Source: Bacteroidota bacterium (GTDB lineage Bacteria > Bacteroidota > Bacteroidia > Flavobacteriales > Flavobacteriaceae). Taken from it: a stretch of DNA of 64,000 nt. The DNA lies in contig JAQCDS010000008.1 of assembly GCA_027620655.1 (NCBI GenBank), forward strand, positions 1 to 64,000. Reading direction: 5' to 3'. Position numbers and translations under genes: made by a program. This document shows, one piece after another, positions 53,107 through 62,028 of this stretch (positions are counted from its first letter, which is position 1; each line of letters begins with the position of its first letter). The notes beneath the pieces were generated by a model, which was given only the letters and a program-made list of their open reading frames with translations, had not been told where the DNA came from and did no database searches.

Positions 53107-54820
53107 GAGAAACTTTTTAAAGTTGGTTTTTGGAGGCTTTGTTTTTTTGTTCTGCTCCTGTGAGAAATATGATAGCTCCAAATTACAACAAATCATAGAT
53201 CGTTACGAAAATTATGAGGCATACGACAAAGAAAAGTATCCTTTAGGTATTTTTACAAAAGAGCATTATGCTTCTGTGGCACAATTTTCGGAAGATCTTC
53301 TGATAGAGCTTGATAAGTTAGACTTCAAAAATTTAAGTGAAACTCAACAAATTTCAGCCCAACTTCTAAAATTTTTACTTGAAGATAAAATTGATTATTT
53401 CAAAGAAGAACGCTTTTTAAATCCATTGCTTTCAGATTCTGGCTTTCACCTAACGTTAAATTTTATTGTTCAACCACTCAATTCTTACAATTCGGTTAAA
53501 TCCTATTTAAAAAAACTTGAAGCTATACCAACTTTTGTAGATCAGCATTTCGCTAATTTAAGGGAGGGTATTGAAAACGGGGTTTCTCAACCCAAAGTAA
53601 TTTTTAAAGGTTACGAATCAACCTATGATAAACATATTGTAGAAGATTTCAAAGAAAGTTACTTTTACAAACCATTAGAACAACTACCTTCTAATCTTCA
53701 ACCTCATCAAAGAGATTCAGTTTTAGATGTTGCAGAACAATTGATTTCTAACATAGTTGTTCCCCAATTCAAAAGAGTCAAACGTTTTTTTGAAGAGGAA
53801 TATTACCAAAAAACTAGAACGACAATTGGTGTTTCTGAAACTCCAGGTGGTGCCGATTATTATCAAAATAGAATTAATTACTATACGACAAGCACTGCAT
53901 ATACTGCAGACAAAATTCATGATATTGGGCTTAAAGAAGTTGCGAGGATTCGCAAAGAGATGAAAGAAATCATCAAAGCACTTGAGTTTGAAGGAAGTTT
54001 TCAGGAATTTTTAGAATTTTTAAGAACAGATGATCAATTTTATGTTCAAAAGCCAGAATCTCTTTTGAGGATAGCACGAGATATTTCGAAGCGTTTAGAC
54101 GAGCAACTTCCAAAATATTTTAAGACTTTGCCTCGTATGCCCTATGGAGTTGCACCAGTCCCAGAGGCTATTGCACCAAAATATACAACTGGACGATATG
54201 TTGGAACCTCAAAAAACAGTACACGCCCAGGCTATTATTGGGTAAATACCTACAATTTAAAAAGTAGGAAATTATATACTTTACCCGCCCTTACAGCGCA
54301 TGAAGCAGTGCCAGGACATCATTTACAAGGGGCTCTAAACTTAGAATTAGGGGATAGTATTCCTCAATTTAGAAAAAATTTATACTTGTCCGCTTTTGGT
54401 GAGGGCTGGGGGTTATATTCAGAGTTTTTGGCAAATGAGATGGGAATTTATACTACCCCTTATGAAGTTTTTGGTCAGCTAACCTACGAAATGTGGCGTG
54501 CTTGTCGGCTTGTTGTCGATACAGGGATTCATGCTAAGTCATGGTCACGTGAGCAAGTGGTACGCTACCTATCAGAGAATACTGCACTTTCACTTCATGA
54601 AATCAACACAGAAACGGATCGTTATATTTCTTGGCCTGGTCAAGCAATTTCATATAAAATAGGAGAAATAAAAATTAGAGAATTACGTCAAAAAGCTGAA
54701 TTAGAATTGGCAGATGCATTTGATATACGAGCTTTTCATGAAGTAATTTTAGAACAAGGAACAGTGACACTGAGTATTTTAGAAGATAGAATACATCAAT
54801 ATATTGAAAAAAGCAGATGA
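53096..54820 (+). CDS. DUF885 family peptidase-like lipoprotein
   Basis: A 574-residue lipoprotein (lipobox FCSC, MNIKRNFLKLVFGGFVFLF start at 53096, inside the end of the dehydrogenase gene). The DUF885 zinc site is visible as LTAHEAVPGHHLQG with a downstream Glu in FGEGWGLYSEFLANEMG, so it is a probable metallopeptidase like other M32-related DUF885 proteins. ETPGGADYYQNRINYYTTST and RPGYYWVNTYNLKSR are further family hallmarks. Its place between the dehydrogenase and epimerase suggests it releases hydroxyproline from peptides in the periplasm; this is inference. Confidence 0.85.
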   Translation: MNIKRNFLKLVFGGFVFLFCSCEKYDSSKLQQIIDRYENYEAYDKEKYPLGIFTKEHYASVAQFSEDLLIELDKLDFKNLSETQQISAQLLKFLLEDKIDYFKEERFLNPLLSDSGFHLTLNFIVQPLNSYNSVKSYLKKLEAIPTFVDQHFANLREGIENGVSQPKVIFKGYESTYDKHIVEDFKESYFYKPLEQLPSNLQPHQRDSVLDVAEQLISNIVVPQFKRVKRFFEEEYYQKTRTTIGVSETPGGADYYQNRINYYTTSTAYTADKIHDIGLKEVARIRKEMKEIIKALEFEGSFQEFLEFLRTDDQFYVQKPESLLRIARDISKRLDEQLPKYFKTLPRMPYGVAPVPEAIAPKYTTGRYVGTSKNSTRPGYYWVNTYNLKSRKLYTLPALTAHEAVPGHHLQGALNLELGDSIPQFRKNLYLSAFGEGWGLYSEFLANEMGIYTTPYEVFGQLTYEMWRACRLVVDTGIHAKSWSREQVVRYLSENTALSLHEINTETDRYISWPGQAISYKIGEIKIRELRQKAELELADAFDIRAFHEVILEQGTVTLSILEDRIHQYIEKSR

Positions 54821-55824
54821 AAATAACAGAGTTTAAATGTATTGATGCTCACACCTGTGGCAATCCAGTTCGTGTAGTAACCACAGGTCACCCAATTCTA
54901 AAAGGGGCAAATATGAGTGAAAAGCGGTTACATTTTTTGGAAGAATTTGATTGGATAAGAACAGGGCTAATGTTTGAGCCCAGAGGACACGATATGATGA
55001 GTGGCAGCTTTATTTTCCCCCCACATGACCCCTCTAATGATTTTGCCGTTCTTTTTATTGAGACTTCAGGTTGCCTACCCATGTGCGGACACGGTACAAT
55101 AGGAACGGTAACCATAGCTATTGAAGAGGGGCTAGTACAACCTAAAATTCCAGGTCAACTGAAAATAGAAACCCCTGCTGGCATTGTACAAATTTCATAC
55201 AAAGAAACAAATGGAAAGGTAGAATGGGTTAAGCTAAAAAACGTAAAAAGCTATTTGGCAGACAGCGGTTTGAGTATAGAAAGTTCTGTGCTCGGAGAAC
55301 TTTCGTTTGATGTGGCTTATGGTGGAAATTTTTATGCTATTGTTGATCCCCAAAGTAATTTTTCGGGGGTTCAAGATTTTACGGCTGCAGAAATTATACG
55401 CCATTCTCAGGAGCTGCGCAATAAAATTAATTTGAAATACCCAAATCAGTTTATTCATCCAGAAAACTCAAATATTAATGGCGTATCGCATATGCTTTGG
55501 ACAGGATCGTCACTGAATTCTAAATCACATGGGCGAAATGCTGTTTTTTATGGAGATAAAGCCATAGATCGAAGTCCTTGTGGGACAGGCACATCTGCCC
55601 GAATGGCACAAATGTATGCAAAAGGATTATTAAAACAAGGCGAAGATTTTATCCACGAAAGCTATATTGGAAGTACTTTTACTTGTTGTATAGAGGAAAT
55701 TTTAAAAATTGGAGACAACCCAGCAATAGTTCCTAGTATTAAAGGCTGGGCCAAGGTCTATGGCTACAACACGATTATAATAGATAATGACGACCCTTAT
55801 GCAAAAGGATTTCAAGTGATTTAA
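54817..55824 (+). CDS. 4-hydroxyproline 2-epimerase (proline racemase family)
   Basis: Cofactor-free epimerase that converts trans-4-hydroxy-L-proline to cis-4-hydroxy-D-proline. Both catalytic cysteines are present: Cys90 in LPMCGHGTIG and Cys255 in DRSPCGTGTSARM, which separates it from the dehydratase relatives that have Thr or Ser. The N-terminal IDAHTCGNPVRVVTTG is typical. It is 335 residues, full length. The start overlaps the DUF885 stop as ATGA, and the D-amino-acid oxidoreductase follows after six bases. Confidence 0.92.
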   Translation: MKITEFKCIDAHTCGNPVRVVTTGHPILKGANMSEKRLHFLEEFDWIRTGLMFEPRGHDMMSGSFIFPPHDPSNDFAVLFIETSGCLPMCGHGTIGTVTIAIEEGLVQPKIPGQLKIETPAGIVQISYKETNGKVEWVKLKNVKSYLADSGLSIESSVLGELSFDVAYGGNFYAIVDPQSNFSGVQDFTAAEIIRHSQELRNKINLKYPNQFIHPENSNINGVSHMLWTGSSLNSKSHGRNAVFYGDKAIDRSPCGTGTSARMAQMYAKGLLKQGEDFIHESYIGSTFTCCIEEILKIGDNPAIVPSIKGWAKVYGYNTIIIDNDDPYAKGFQVI

Positions 55825-55830
55825 TAGATA

Positions 55831-57078
55831 ATGAGCAAACATGTAGTTATTGTAGGAGGTGGTATTGTTGGGCTTTGCAGTGCTTTTTTTCTTTGCGAAG
55901 CAGGATGTGATGTGACTGTAATTGATAAATCAGATCTAAAAAGTGGAACATCTCATTTCAATGCTGGATATATATGTCCAAGTCATTTTACACCATTGTC
56001 CACACCTGGTATAATTAAGCAAGGGCTAAAATGGATGTTAAATTCTTCAAGTCCTTTTTATATTCAGCCCAAATTTAATGCATCATTATTGAGCTGGTTA
56101 TGGGCTTTTAAATCCTCTTGTACAACAAAATTGGTTAACAAAAATGAACCTCACTTGCGTGATTTATGTCAATTGAGTCAAGGCTTATTTGAAGAACTTA
56201 GCCAACATTCTGCTTTGGCGTTTCATTATGAAAAAAAAGGGCTACTGATGTTGTGTCAAACAGCGCAGGCACTAGAGCATGAATTACACACATTAAGACG
56301 TGCAAACGCTTTAGGTGTTGGTGCTAAAGAAATTTTACCAACAGATTTGAAAACAATGGAACCCAATGTAGCAGTTGATGCGATTGGTGGGGTTTATTTC
56401 CCAAATGATCATCATTCAACACCATCTGATTTTATGACTCAAATGAAGCAATATCTGGAAACTAATGGGGTTCAGTTTATACTCAATGAAGAGGTGACAC
56501 ATTTTAATTTAAAATCTAATCAAATAGAAAGTGTATACACTTCTTCAAAAAATATCAAAGCCGATGATTTTGTCATTGCTGCTGGAACTTGGTCGGCAAA
56601 GTTATTGAAACAATTAAAACTAAAACTGTTGCTTCAACCTGGTAAAGGCTATGCTTTTGAATCCAAACGGATTTTGAATATATCAACACCATCAATTTTG
56701 GTAGAAGCCAAAACAGCAGTTACGCCCATGAATGGATATACACGTTTTGCAGGAACTATGGAACTATCGGGGTTTGACACTAAACTAAGGCAAAATAGAA
56801 TACAAGCTATTGGTTCTGCGGTAGAGCAGTTTTATCCAGAAATAACTATTTCTAAAGATGAAATGGCTGCTGCAAACTATGGCTACAGACCGCTTTCTCC
56901 AGATGGTATGCCTTATATTGGAAAGCCAAAAAACTTTCAAAATCTTACCGTTGCAACTGGTCATGCCATGATAGGTTGGACACTCGGACCTGGAACAGGA
57001 AAGTTGATTTCTGAGTTGATTTTAGACCAAAAAACATCTGTAGATTTAAGTCCTTACCACCCCAATCGGAAGTTTTAA
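55831..57078 (+). CDS. FAD-dependent oxidoreductase, probable D-hydroxyproline dehydrogenase
   Basis: A 415-residue DadA-like flavoprotein. The FAD motif VVIVGGGIVGLCSAFFLCEAG is at the N-terminus (quoted in part VVIVGGGIVGLCSA), followed by the family segments FNAGYICPSHF, IGGVYFPNDHHSTPSDF, and the C-terminal YGYRPLSPDGMPYIG and ATGHAMIGWTLGPGTGKL. It would oxidise cis-4-hydroxy-D-proline to pyrroline-4-hydroxy-2-carboxylate, the step between the epimerase and the DapA-type deaminase. Last gene of the operon; its stop overlaps that of the convergent peptidase (TTAA). Confidence 0.88.
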   Translation: MSKHVVIVGGGIVGLCSAFFLCEAGCDVTVIDKSDLKSGTSHFNAGYICPSHFTPLSTPGIIKQGLKWMLNSSSPFYIQPKFNASLLSWLWAFKSSCTTKLVNKNEPHLRDLCQLSQGLFEELSQHSALAFHYEKKGLLMLCQTAQALEHELHTLRRANALGVGAKEILPTDLKTMEPNVAVDAIGGVYFPNDHHSTPSDFMTQMKQYLETNGVQFILNEEVTHFNLKSNQIESVYTSSKNIKADDFVIAAGTWSAKLLKQLKLKLLLQPGKGYAFESKRILNISTPSILVEAKTAVTPMNGYTRFAGTMELSGFDTKLRQNRIQAIGSAVEQFYPEITISKDEMAAANYGYRPLSPDGMPYIGKPKNFQNLTVATGHAMIGWTLGPGTGKLISELILDQKTSVDLSPYHPNRKF

Positions 57079-58469
57079 TTGTTTTGACTTAATTCCACAA
57101 AATACTTGTAGAACAAAGGAATCGTTTTAATGCCTTTTAGATAATTAAAAACACCATAATGCTCGTTGGGGGAGTGTATGGCATCGCTATTTAGGCCAAA
57201 GCCCATCAATATTGTTTTACTTTTAAGATGGTCTTCAAAAAGTGCTACAATTGGGATGCTTCCGCCTCCACGTTGTGGAATGGGATGCTTTCCAAAAGTA
57301 TCGAAATACGCTTTTGATGCCGCTTGATAACCAATATTATCAATTGGAGTTACATACCCCTGACCACCATGGTGTGGCGTTACTTTAACACGTACTCCCT
57401 TTGGAGCAATGCTTTCAAAATGTGTTTTGAAAAGCGCTGTAATTTCATTGTGGTCTTGGTGTGGCACCAAACGCATCGAAATTTTGGCATAGGCCTTACT
57501 CGCAATGACTGTTTTTGCACCTTCCCCTGTATAGCCACCCCAAATACCATTGACATCAAGTGTTGGTCGTATGGAATTTCTTTCATTGGTAGTATATCCT
57601 TTTTCCCCATAAATTTCGTCAATGTCAAGAGCTTTTTTATAATTTTCCAAAGAAAATGGTGCTTCTGCCATAGCTTCTCTTTCCTTTTTGGATAGTTCTT
57701 CTACTTTATTATAAAAACCTGGAATGGTGATATGGTTGTTTTCGTCATGTAAAGAGGCAATCATTTTTGTAAGTACATTAATGGGATTGGCAACAGCTCC
57801 GCCATAAATACCAGAGTGTAAGTCCCGATTTGGTCCTGTAACTTCAACTTCAACATAACTCAAGCCACGAAGTCCAGTAGTAATGGATGGTGTGTCTTTT
57901 GAAATCATCCCTGTATCTGAAATGAGAATGACATCATTGCTGAGTTTCTCTGCATTATTTTTTACAAATGTGCCTAAATTTTCGCTGCCAACTTCTTCTT
58001 CGCCTTCAATCATAAATTTGACATTACAAGGTAATTGATTTGTTGAGGTCATAAATTCCAATGCTTTAACATGCATATACATTTGACCTTTATCATCACA
58101 AGCGCCTCTTGCAAAAATAGCACCTTCAGGGTGCAATTCTGTTTTTTTGATAATGGGTTCAAATGGGGGAGAGTCCCAAAGTTCAATAGGGTCCGCAGGT
58201 TGTACATCATAGTGACCATAAACAAGTACTGTAGGTAGTTTTGGATCTATTATTTTTTCGCCATAGACGATTGGATAGCCCTCAGTTTCACAAATTTCAA
58301 CACTATCGCAACCTGCTTTTTTTAAGCTATTGGCTACAAATTCTGCGGTAGCAATCACATCTTTTTTATAGCTTGAGTCTGCGCTTACTGATGGAAGTTT
58401 CAGCAAAGAAAACAATTCGTTAAGAAATCGGTCTTTGTGTGTTTCAATATAGGTTGTGAGTCCTTTCAT
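57075..58469 (-). CDS. M20 family dipeptidase
   Basis: Cytosolic or periplasmic zinc dipeptidase of 464 residues. The start at 58469 (MKGLTTYIETHKDRF) fits the family; the longer frame to 58505 adds a Lys-rich extension. Metal ligands can be traced: His in VLVYGHYDVQPADP, Asp in ARGACDDKGQMY, Glu-Glu in MIEGEEEVGSENLG, Asp in ILISDTGMIS, His in HSPNEHYG. No signal peptide is visible. The neighbouring hydroxyproline operon is convergent, and the two share overlapping stops. Confidence 0.92.
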   Translation of the reverse strand: MKGLTTYIETHKDRFLNELFSLLKLPSVSADSSYKKDVIATAEFVANSLKKAGCDSVEICETEGYPIVYGEKIIDPKLPTVLVYGHYDVQPADPIELWDSPPFEPIIKKTELHPEGAIFARGACDDKGQMYMHVKALEFMTSTNQLPCNVKFMIEGEEEVGSENLGTFVKNNAEKLSNDVILISDTGMISKDTPSITTGLRGLSYVEVEVTGPNRDLHSGIYGGAVANPINVLTKMIASLHDENNHITIPGFYNKVEELSKKEREAMAEAPFSLENYKKALDIDEIYGEKGYTTNERNSIRPTLDVNGIWGGYTGEGAKTVIASKAYAKISMRLVPHQDHNEITALFKTHFESIAPKGVRVKVTPHHGGQGYVTPIDNIGYQAASKAYFDTFGKHPIPQRGGGSIPIVALFEDHLKSKTILMGFGLNSDAIHSPNEHYGVFNYLKGIKTIPLFYKYFVELSQNN

Positions 58470-58528
58470 GGGTTTTTTTGTTTTTTTCAAAATTACAAAA
58501 TGCAATCAAATAATTTTCTACACTAGCA

Positions 58529-58558
58529 TTTGAATTTATAAACTATTGTTTATATTTG
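58529..58558 (+). promoter_or_regulatory. Promoter of tRNA-Leu
   Basis: TTTG at 58529-58532, an 18-base spacer and TATATTTG at 58551-58558 give a strong Bacteroidota-type promoter 23 bases upstream of the tRNA. Confidence 0.7.
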
Positions 58559-58581
58559 CATCCCTTTATTAGGGTAATGTA

Positions 58582-58663
58582 GCGGGCGTGGTGGAATTGG
58601 TAGACACGCTAGACTTAGGATCTAGTGCCGCGAGGTGTGGGAGTTCGAGTCTCCCCGCCCGCA
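58582..58663 (+). tRNA. tRNA-Leu (anticodon UAG)
   Basis: An 82-nt class II tRNA. The 7-bp acceptor stem GCGGGCG / CGCCCGC, the D-loop region with GGTAGACAC, the anticodon arm CTAGA-CTTAGGA-TCTAG with anticodon TAG, a long variable arm (GTGCCGCGAGGTGT) and the T arm GGGAGTTCGAGTCTCCC are all present. The discriminator is A, as in tRNA-Leu, and the CCA end is not encoded. It reads CUA-type leucine codons. Confidence 0.97.
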
Positions 58664-58673
58664 CTACAAAAAG

Positions 58674-58705
58674 AAAAAAGCTTCTCTATTTGAGAAGCTT
58701 TTTTT
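58674..58705 (+). terminator. Terminator after tRNA-Leu
   Basis: AAAAAAGCTTCTC and GAGAAGCTTTTTT flank a TATTT loop; the T run is long. It begins 10 bases after the tRNA and ends the transcript before the next gene. Confidence 0.88.
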
Positions 58706-58716
58706 AGTTTTAAGAC

Positions 58717-59928
58717 ATGGAAAAATTCGATATCATTATTGTGGGTGGTGGCGCTGCAGGTTTTTTTGCAGCAATTAATATAGCACAAATGAATCCTAAT
58801 TTAAGTGTTGTAATTTTAGAAAGAGGAAATGCTGTTCTCTCGAAAGTAAAAATTTCTGGTGGTGGTCGTTGCAATGTCACTCACGCAGAATTTATTCCAA
58901 ATGAATTAGTAACCTATTACCCTAGAGGCGAAAAAGAGCTAAAAGGTCCTTTTCATAGCTTTATGACTGGCGATACGATGGCGTGGTTCGAGGAGCGCGG
59001 TATTCCACTTAAGATTGAAGAAGATGGTCGTGTTTTTCCTGTTTCAAATTCATCTCAAACCATTATTGACTGTTTTTTAAAAGAAACCAACAAATTTGGA
59101 ATCGAAATCAAAAAAAATCATTCGGTTAGGTCTATAAATCAGCTTACAGATGGCTGGCAAGTTGATACCACAAAAGCAGTTTTTGAATGTAATAAATTAC
59201 TTGTTGCAACAGGGAGTAATCCAAAAATTTGGAATGTACTCAAAACTTTAGGTCATACAATAGTGCCCGCTGTCCCCTCTCTTTTTACATTTAATATCAA
59301 TGACACTCATTTAAAAAGCATTCCTGGTGTTGTAGCTCAAAATGTTCATATTCAAGTACTTGGAACTAATTTAAGCTCTGAAGGACCATTGTTAGTGACA
59401 CATTCTGGTTTAAGCGCTCCTGCCATTCTAAAACTATCCGCTTATGGTGCTATTGAATTGGCAAAATTGAACTATAAGTTTAAGATTCAAATCAATTTTA
59501 TTCAACAAGATTCAGCATCATGTTTACAGTTTTTGGGGAATCAAAAACTAGAGTCTGCAAAAAAAATAATTAGAAAAACACCATTATTTTCTATTCCAAA
59601 ACGTTTGTGGGAACAGCTTGTTGAAGCTTCGAAAATTGAACAAAATTTACGTTGGGCAGAGGTAACAAAAATTCAACTTCAAGAACTTGTAAAACAGTTG
59701 ACTTCAGCTGTTTTTGAAGTAGATGGAAAAAGCACATTTAAAGAAGAGTTTGTGACTGCTGGAGGTTTAGATTTAAAAGAGATTAATTTTAAAACGTATG
59801 AAAGTAAACACTTCAAAAATCTATTTTTTGCTGGTGAAATTTTAAATATTGACGGCGTGACAGGAGGTTTTAATTTTCAGAATGCGTGGACAGGTGCCTA
59901 TATTGCTGCACAAGAACTGAGCAAATAA
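58717..59928 (+). CDS. HI0933-family NAD(P)/FAD-dependent oxidoreductase
   Basis: A 403-residue flavoprotein of the HI0933/YhiN type. The FAD motif IIVGGGAAGFFAAINIAQ is at the N-terminus, followed by the family signature KISGGGRCNVTHAE, the substrate domain (about 190-340) and the C-terminal FVTAGGLDLKEINFKTYESK and GEILNIDGVTGGFNFQNAW. The reaction is unknown; some relatives act in bile-acid or anaerobic reductions, but this cannot be deduced here. The next gene starts 50 bases on. Confidence 0.9.
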   Translation: MEKFDIIIVGGGAAGFFAAINIAQMNPNLSVVILERGNAVLSKVKISGGGRCNVTHAEFIPNELVTYYPRGEKELKGPFHSFMTGDTMAWFEERGIPLKIEEDGRVFPVSNSSQTIIDCFLKETNKFGIEIKKNHSVRSINQLTDGWQVDTTKAVFECNKLLVATGSNPKIWNVLKTLGHTIVPAVPSLFTFNINDTHLKSIPGVVAQNVHIQVLGTNLSSEGPLLVTHSGLSAPAILKLSAYGAIELAKLNYKFKIQINFIQQDSASCLQFLGNQKLESAKKIIRKTPLFSIPKRLWEQLVEASKIEQNLRWAEVTKIQLQELVKQLTSAVFEVDGKSTFKEEFVTAGGLDLKEINFKTYESKHFKNLFFAGEILNIDGVTGGFNFQNAWTGAYIAAQELSK

Positions 59929-59950
59929 CAAAAAAACAAAACGAAGTTAG

Positions 59951-59958
59951 TATCTTTG
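59951..59958 (+). promoter_or_regulatory. Candidate -7 box of the mevalonate genes
   Basis: TATCTTTG fits TAnnTTTG and lies 20 bases before the mvaD ATG at 59979, supporting that start; the -33 region falls inside the previous gene and is weak. Confidence 0.42.
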
Positions 59959-59978
59959 TCAAAGATGACCATAATTTT

Positions 59979-61061
59979 ATGCTTGTAGAAGAATTTATAC
60001 CCAACACCCCCATAAAAAAAATTGATGCAGGTTCCGTAGGGTACACTTCTCCAAGTAATATTGCTTTGGTAAAATATTGGGGCAAAAAACCGCATCAAAT
60101 TCCTGCAAATCCTTCCATAAGTTTTACCCTAAATCATTGTAAAACTGAAACTGTTTTGGAATTTTCGCCCAAAAACTCAGATGATTTTTCGTTTGAAGTG
60201 TATTTGGATGGCAAGAAAGCTTCTGATTTTAGACCAAAAATTAAACAATTCTTTGAAAGGATATTGCCTTATGCATCCTATGTAAAAGATTTTCATTTTG
60301 ATATTAAAACAAGCAATACATTTCCTCATAGTTCTGGAATTGCATCCTCTGCGTCTGGTATGAGTGCTTTGGCTATGTGTATTGTAGCTTTGGAAGAATT
60401 GATGTATTCAAATGTTGATACCGATTTTTTGAAACGAAAAGCATCATTTTTAGCACGATTAGGATCTGGAAGTGCTTGTCGAAGTATTGAAGGTGGACTT
60501 GTTGTTTGGGGAGTGCATCCTAATATTTTTGGAAGTTCAGATTTGGAGGGTATGCAATATCCTTATGAAGTTCATGATGTTTTTAAAACCTATCAAGATG
60601 CGATTTTATTGGTTGATAAAGGAGAAAAACAAGTGAGTAGTTCGGTTGGACACAACTTAATGCACAATCACCCATATGCACAGTCGCGGTTTGAGCAAGC
60701 ACATACTCATTTGAATCAATTGATACCAATACTAAAATCGGGGGATATGAATGGATTTATAACCATTGTAGAAAAGGAAGCGCTTACGCTCCATGCCATG
60801 ATGATGAGTAGCGATCCCTATTTTATTCTTCTGAAACCCAATACTTTAGAGATTATTAATTTGATATGGACTTACAGAAAAAACACTAATATTCCTGTTT
60901 GTTTTACCCTTGATGCAGGAGCAAATGTTCATGTATTATACCCAAAAGAATACGCTCAAAAAGTAGAGTTATTTATTCAACATGAATTATCTGTGTATTG
61001 TCAAAATAAACAATACATTCTTGATAATGTTGGCAATGGCGCAAAACGCATCAAAAATTAA
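59979..61061 (+). CDS. mvaD: Diphosphomevalonate decarboxylase
   Basis: GHMP-family enzyme that makes isopentenyl diphosphate from mevalonate 5-diphosphate. I start at the ATG at 59979 (MLVEEFIPNTPIKK), giving 360 residues; the frame is open to 59886 but only as overlap with the previous gene. Landmarks are SPSNIALVKYWGKKPHQIP, NPSISFTLNHC, the phosphate loop SSGIASSASGMSALAMC and ARLGSGSACRSIEGGLVVW. It is followed by mevalonate kinase and a UbiA prenyltransferase on the same strand. Confidence 0.94.
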   Translation: MLVEEFIPNTPIKKIDAGSVGYTSPSNIALVKYWGKKPHQIPANPSISFTLNHCKTETVLEFSPKNSDDFSFEVYLDGKKASDFRPKIKQFFERILPYASYVKDFHFDIKTSNTFPHSSGIASSASGMSALAMCIVALEELMYSNVDTDFLKRKASFLARLGSGSACRSIEGGLVVWGVHPNIFGSSDLEGMQYPYEVHDVFKTYQDAILLVDKGEKQVSSSVGHNLMHNHPYAQSRFEQAHTHLNQLIPILKSGDMNGFITIVEKEALTLHAMMMSSDPYFILLKPNTLEIINLIWTYRKNTNIPVCFTLDAGANVHVLYPKEYAQKVELFIQHELSVYCQNKQYILDNVGNGAKRIKN

Positions 61062-61089
61062 TGTATATTTGAAACGAATTAATTAAGAT

Positions 61090-62019
61090 ATGAAAGGGCC
61101 ACTTTTTTATTCAAAAATCTTGTTGTTTGGAGAATATGGAATCATCAAAGATTCCAAGGGGCTTTCTATTCCTTATAATTTTTATAATGGTGCCTTGAAA
61201 TCCGATAAAAATCTTTCGGGTTCAGCTAAAACATCAAATGAAACTTTAGCCAACCTCTTAGATTATTTGCGTTCAATGGACACAAGTTTAGTGACGTTTA
61301 ATCTTGAAGCAATGGACAAAGACATTTCTAATGGGATGTATTTTGATTCTTCAATACCTCAGGGTTATGGTGTAGGAAGTAGCGGGGCATTGGTTGCAGC
61401 AATTTACGACAAGTACGCTCACGAAAAAATTACTGTTCTGGAGAATCTTACGCGCGAAAAATTGTTAACCTTAAAAGCCATTTTTTCTGAAATGGAATCT
61501 TTTTTTCATGGAAAATCTTCGGGATTAGATCCTCTGAATAGCTATTTAAGTCTTCCTATTTTAATCAATTCCAAAGATCATATTGAAGCAACAGGCATTC
61601 CTTCTCAAAATGCTTCAGGTAAAGGTGCTGTTTTTTTATTGGACAGTGGAATAATTGGAGAAACCGCTCCAATGGTTCAAATTTTTATGCATAAAATGAA
61701 GCAAGAAGGCTTTAGAAAAATGCTTAAAAACCAATTTATAAAGCATACCGATGCATGTGTGGAAGACTTTCTTAAAGGCGACTTAAAGTCATTGTTTCAA
61801 AACACAAAACAATTATCCAAAATTGTATTCAACCACTTCAAGCCAATGATACCAAAGAAGTTTCACCAAATATGGCAAGCTGGCATTGAGTCAAATTCGT
61901 ATTATTTAAAGCTATGTGGTTCTGGCGGTGGCGGATATATTTTGGGCTTTACAGAAGATATTCGAAAAGCACAAAAAGCACTTTCTGATTATAAATTAGA
62001 AGTCGTTTACAACTTCTAA
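61090..62019 (+). CDS. mvk: Mevalonate kinase (GHMP kinase)
   Basis: Phosphorylates mevalonate with ATP. The 309-residue protein has the GHMP N-terminal motif YSKILLFGEYGIIKDSKGLS, the ATP loop PQGYGVGSSGALVAA at about 90-104, the SGLDPLNSYLSLP segment with catalytic Asp, and a C-terminal LKLCGSGGGGYILGF. It differs from the animal enzyme in its shorter length, as usual in Flavobacteriia. It lies 28 bases after mvaD and nine before the UbiA gene. Confidence 0.9.
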   Translation: MKGPLFYSKILLFGEYGIIKDSKGLSIPYNFYNGALKSDKNLSGSAKTSNETLANLLDYLRSMDTSLVTFNLEAMDKDISNGMYFDSSIPQGYGVGSSGALVAAIYDKYAHEKITVLENLTREKLLTLKAIFSEMESFFHGKSSGLDPLNSYLSLPILINSKDHIEATGIPSQNASGKGAVFLLDSGIIGETAPMVQIFMHKMKQEGFRKMLKNQFIKHTDACVEDFLKGDLKSLFQNTKQLSKIVFNHFKPMIPKKFHQIWQAGIESNSYYLKLCGSGGGGYILGFTEDIRKAQKALSDYKLEVVYNF

Positions 62020-62028
62020 AATCAACAC

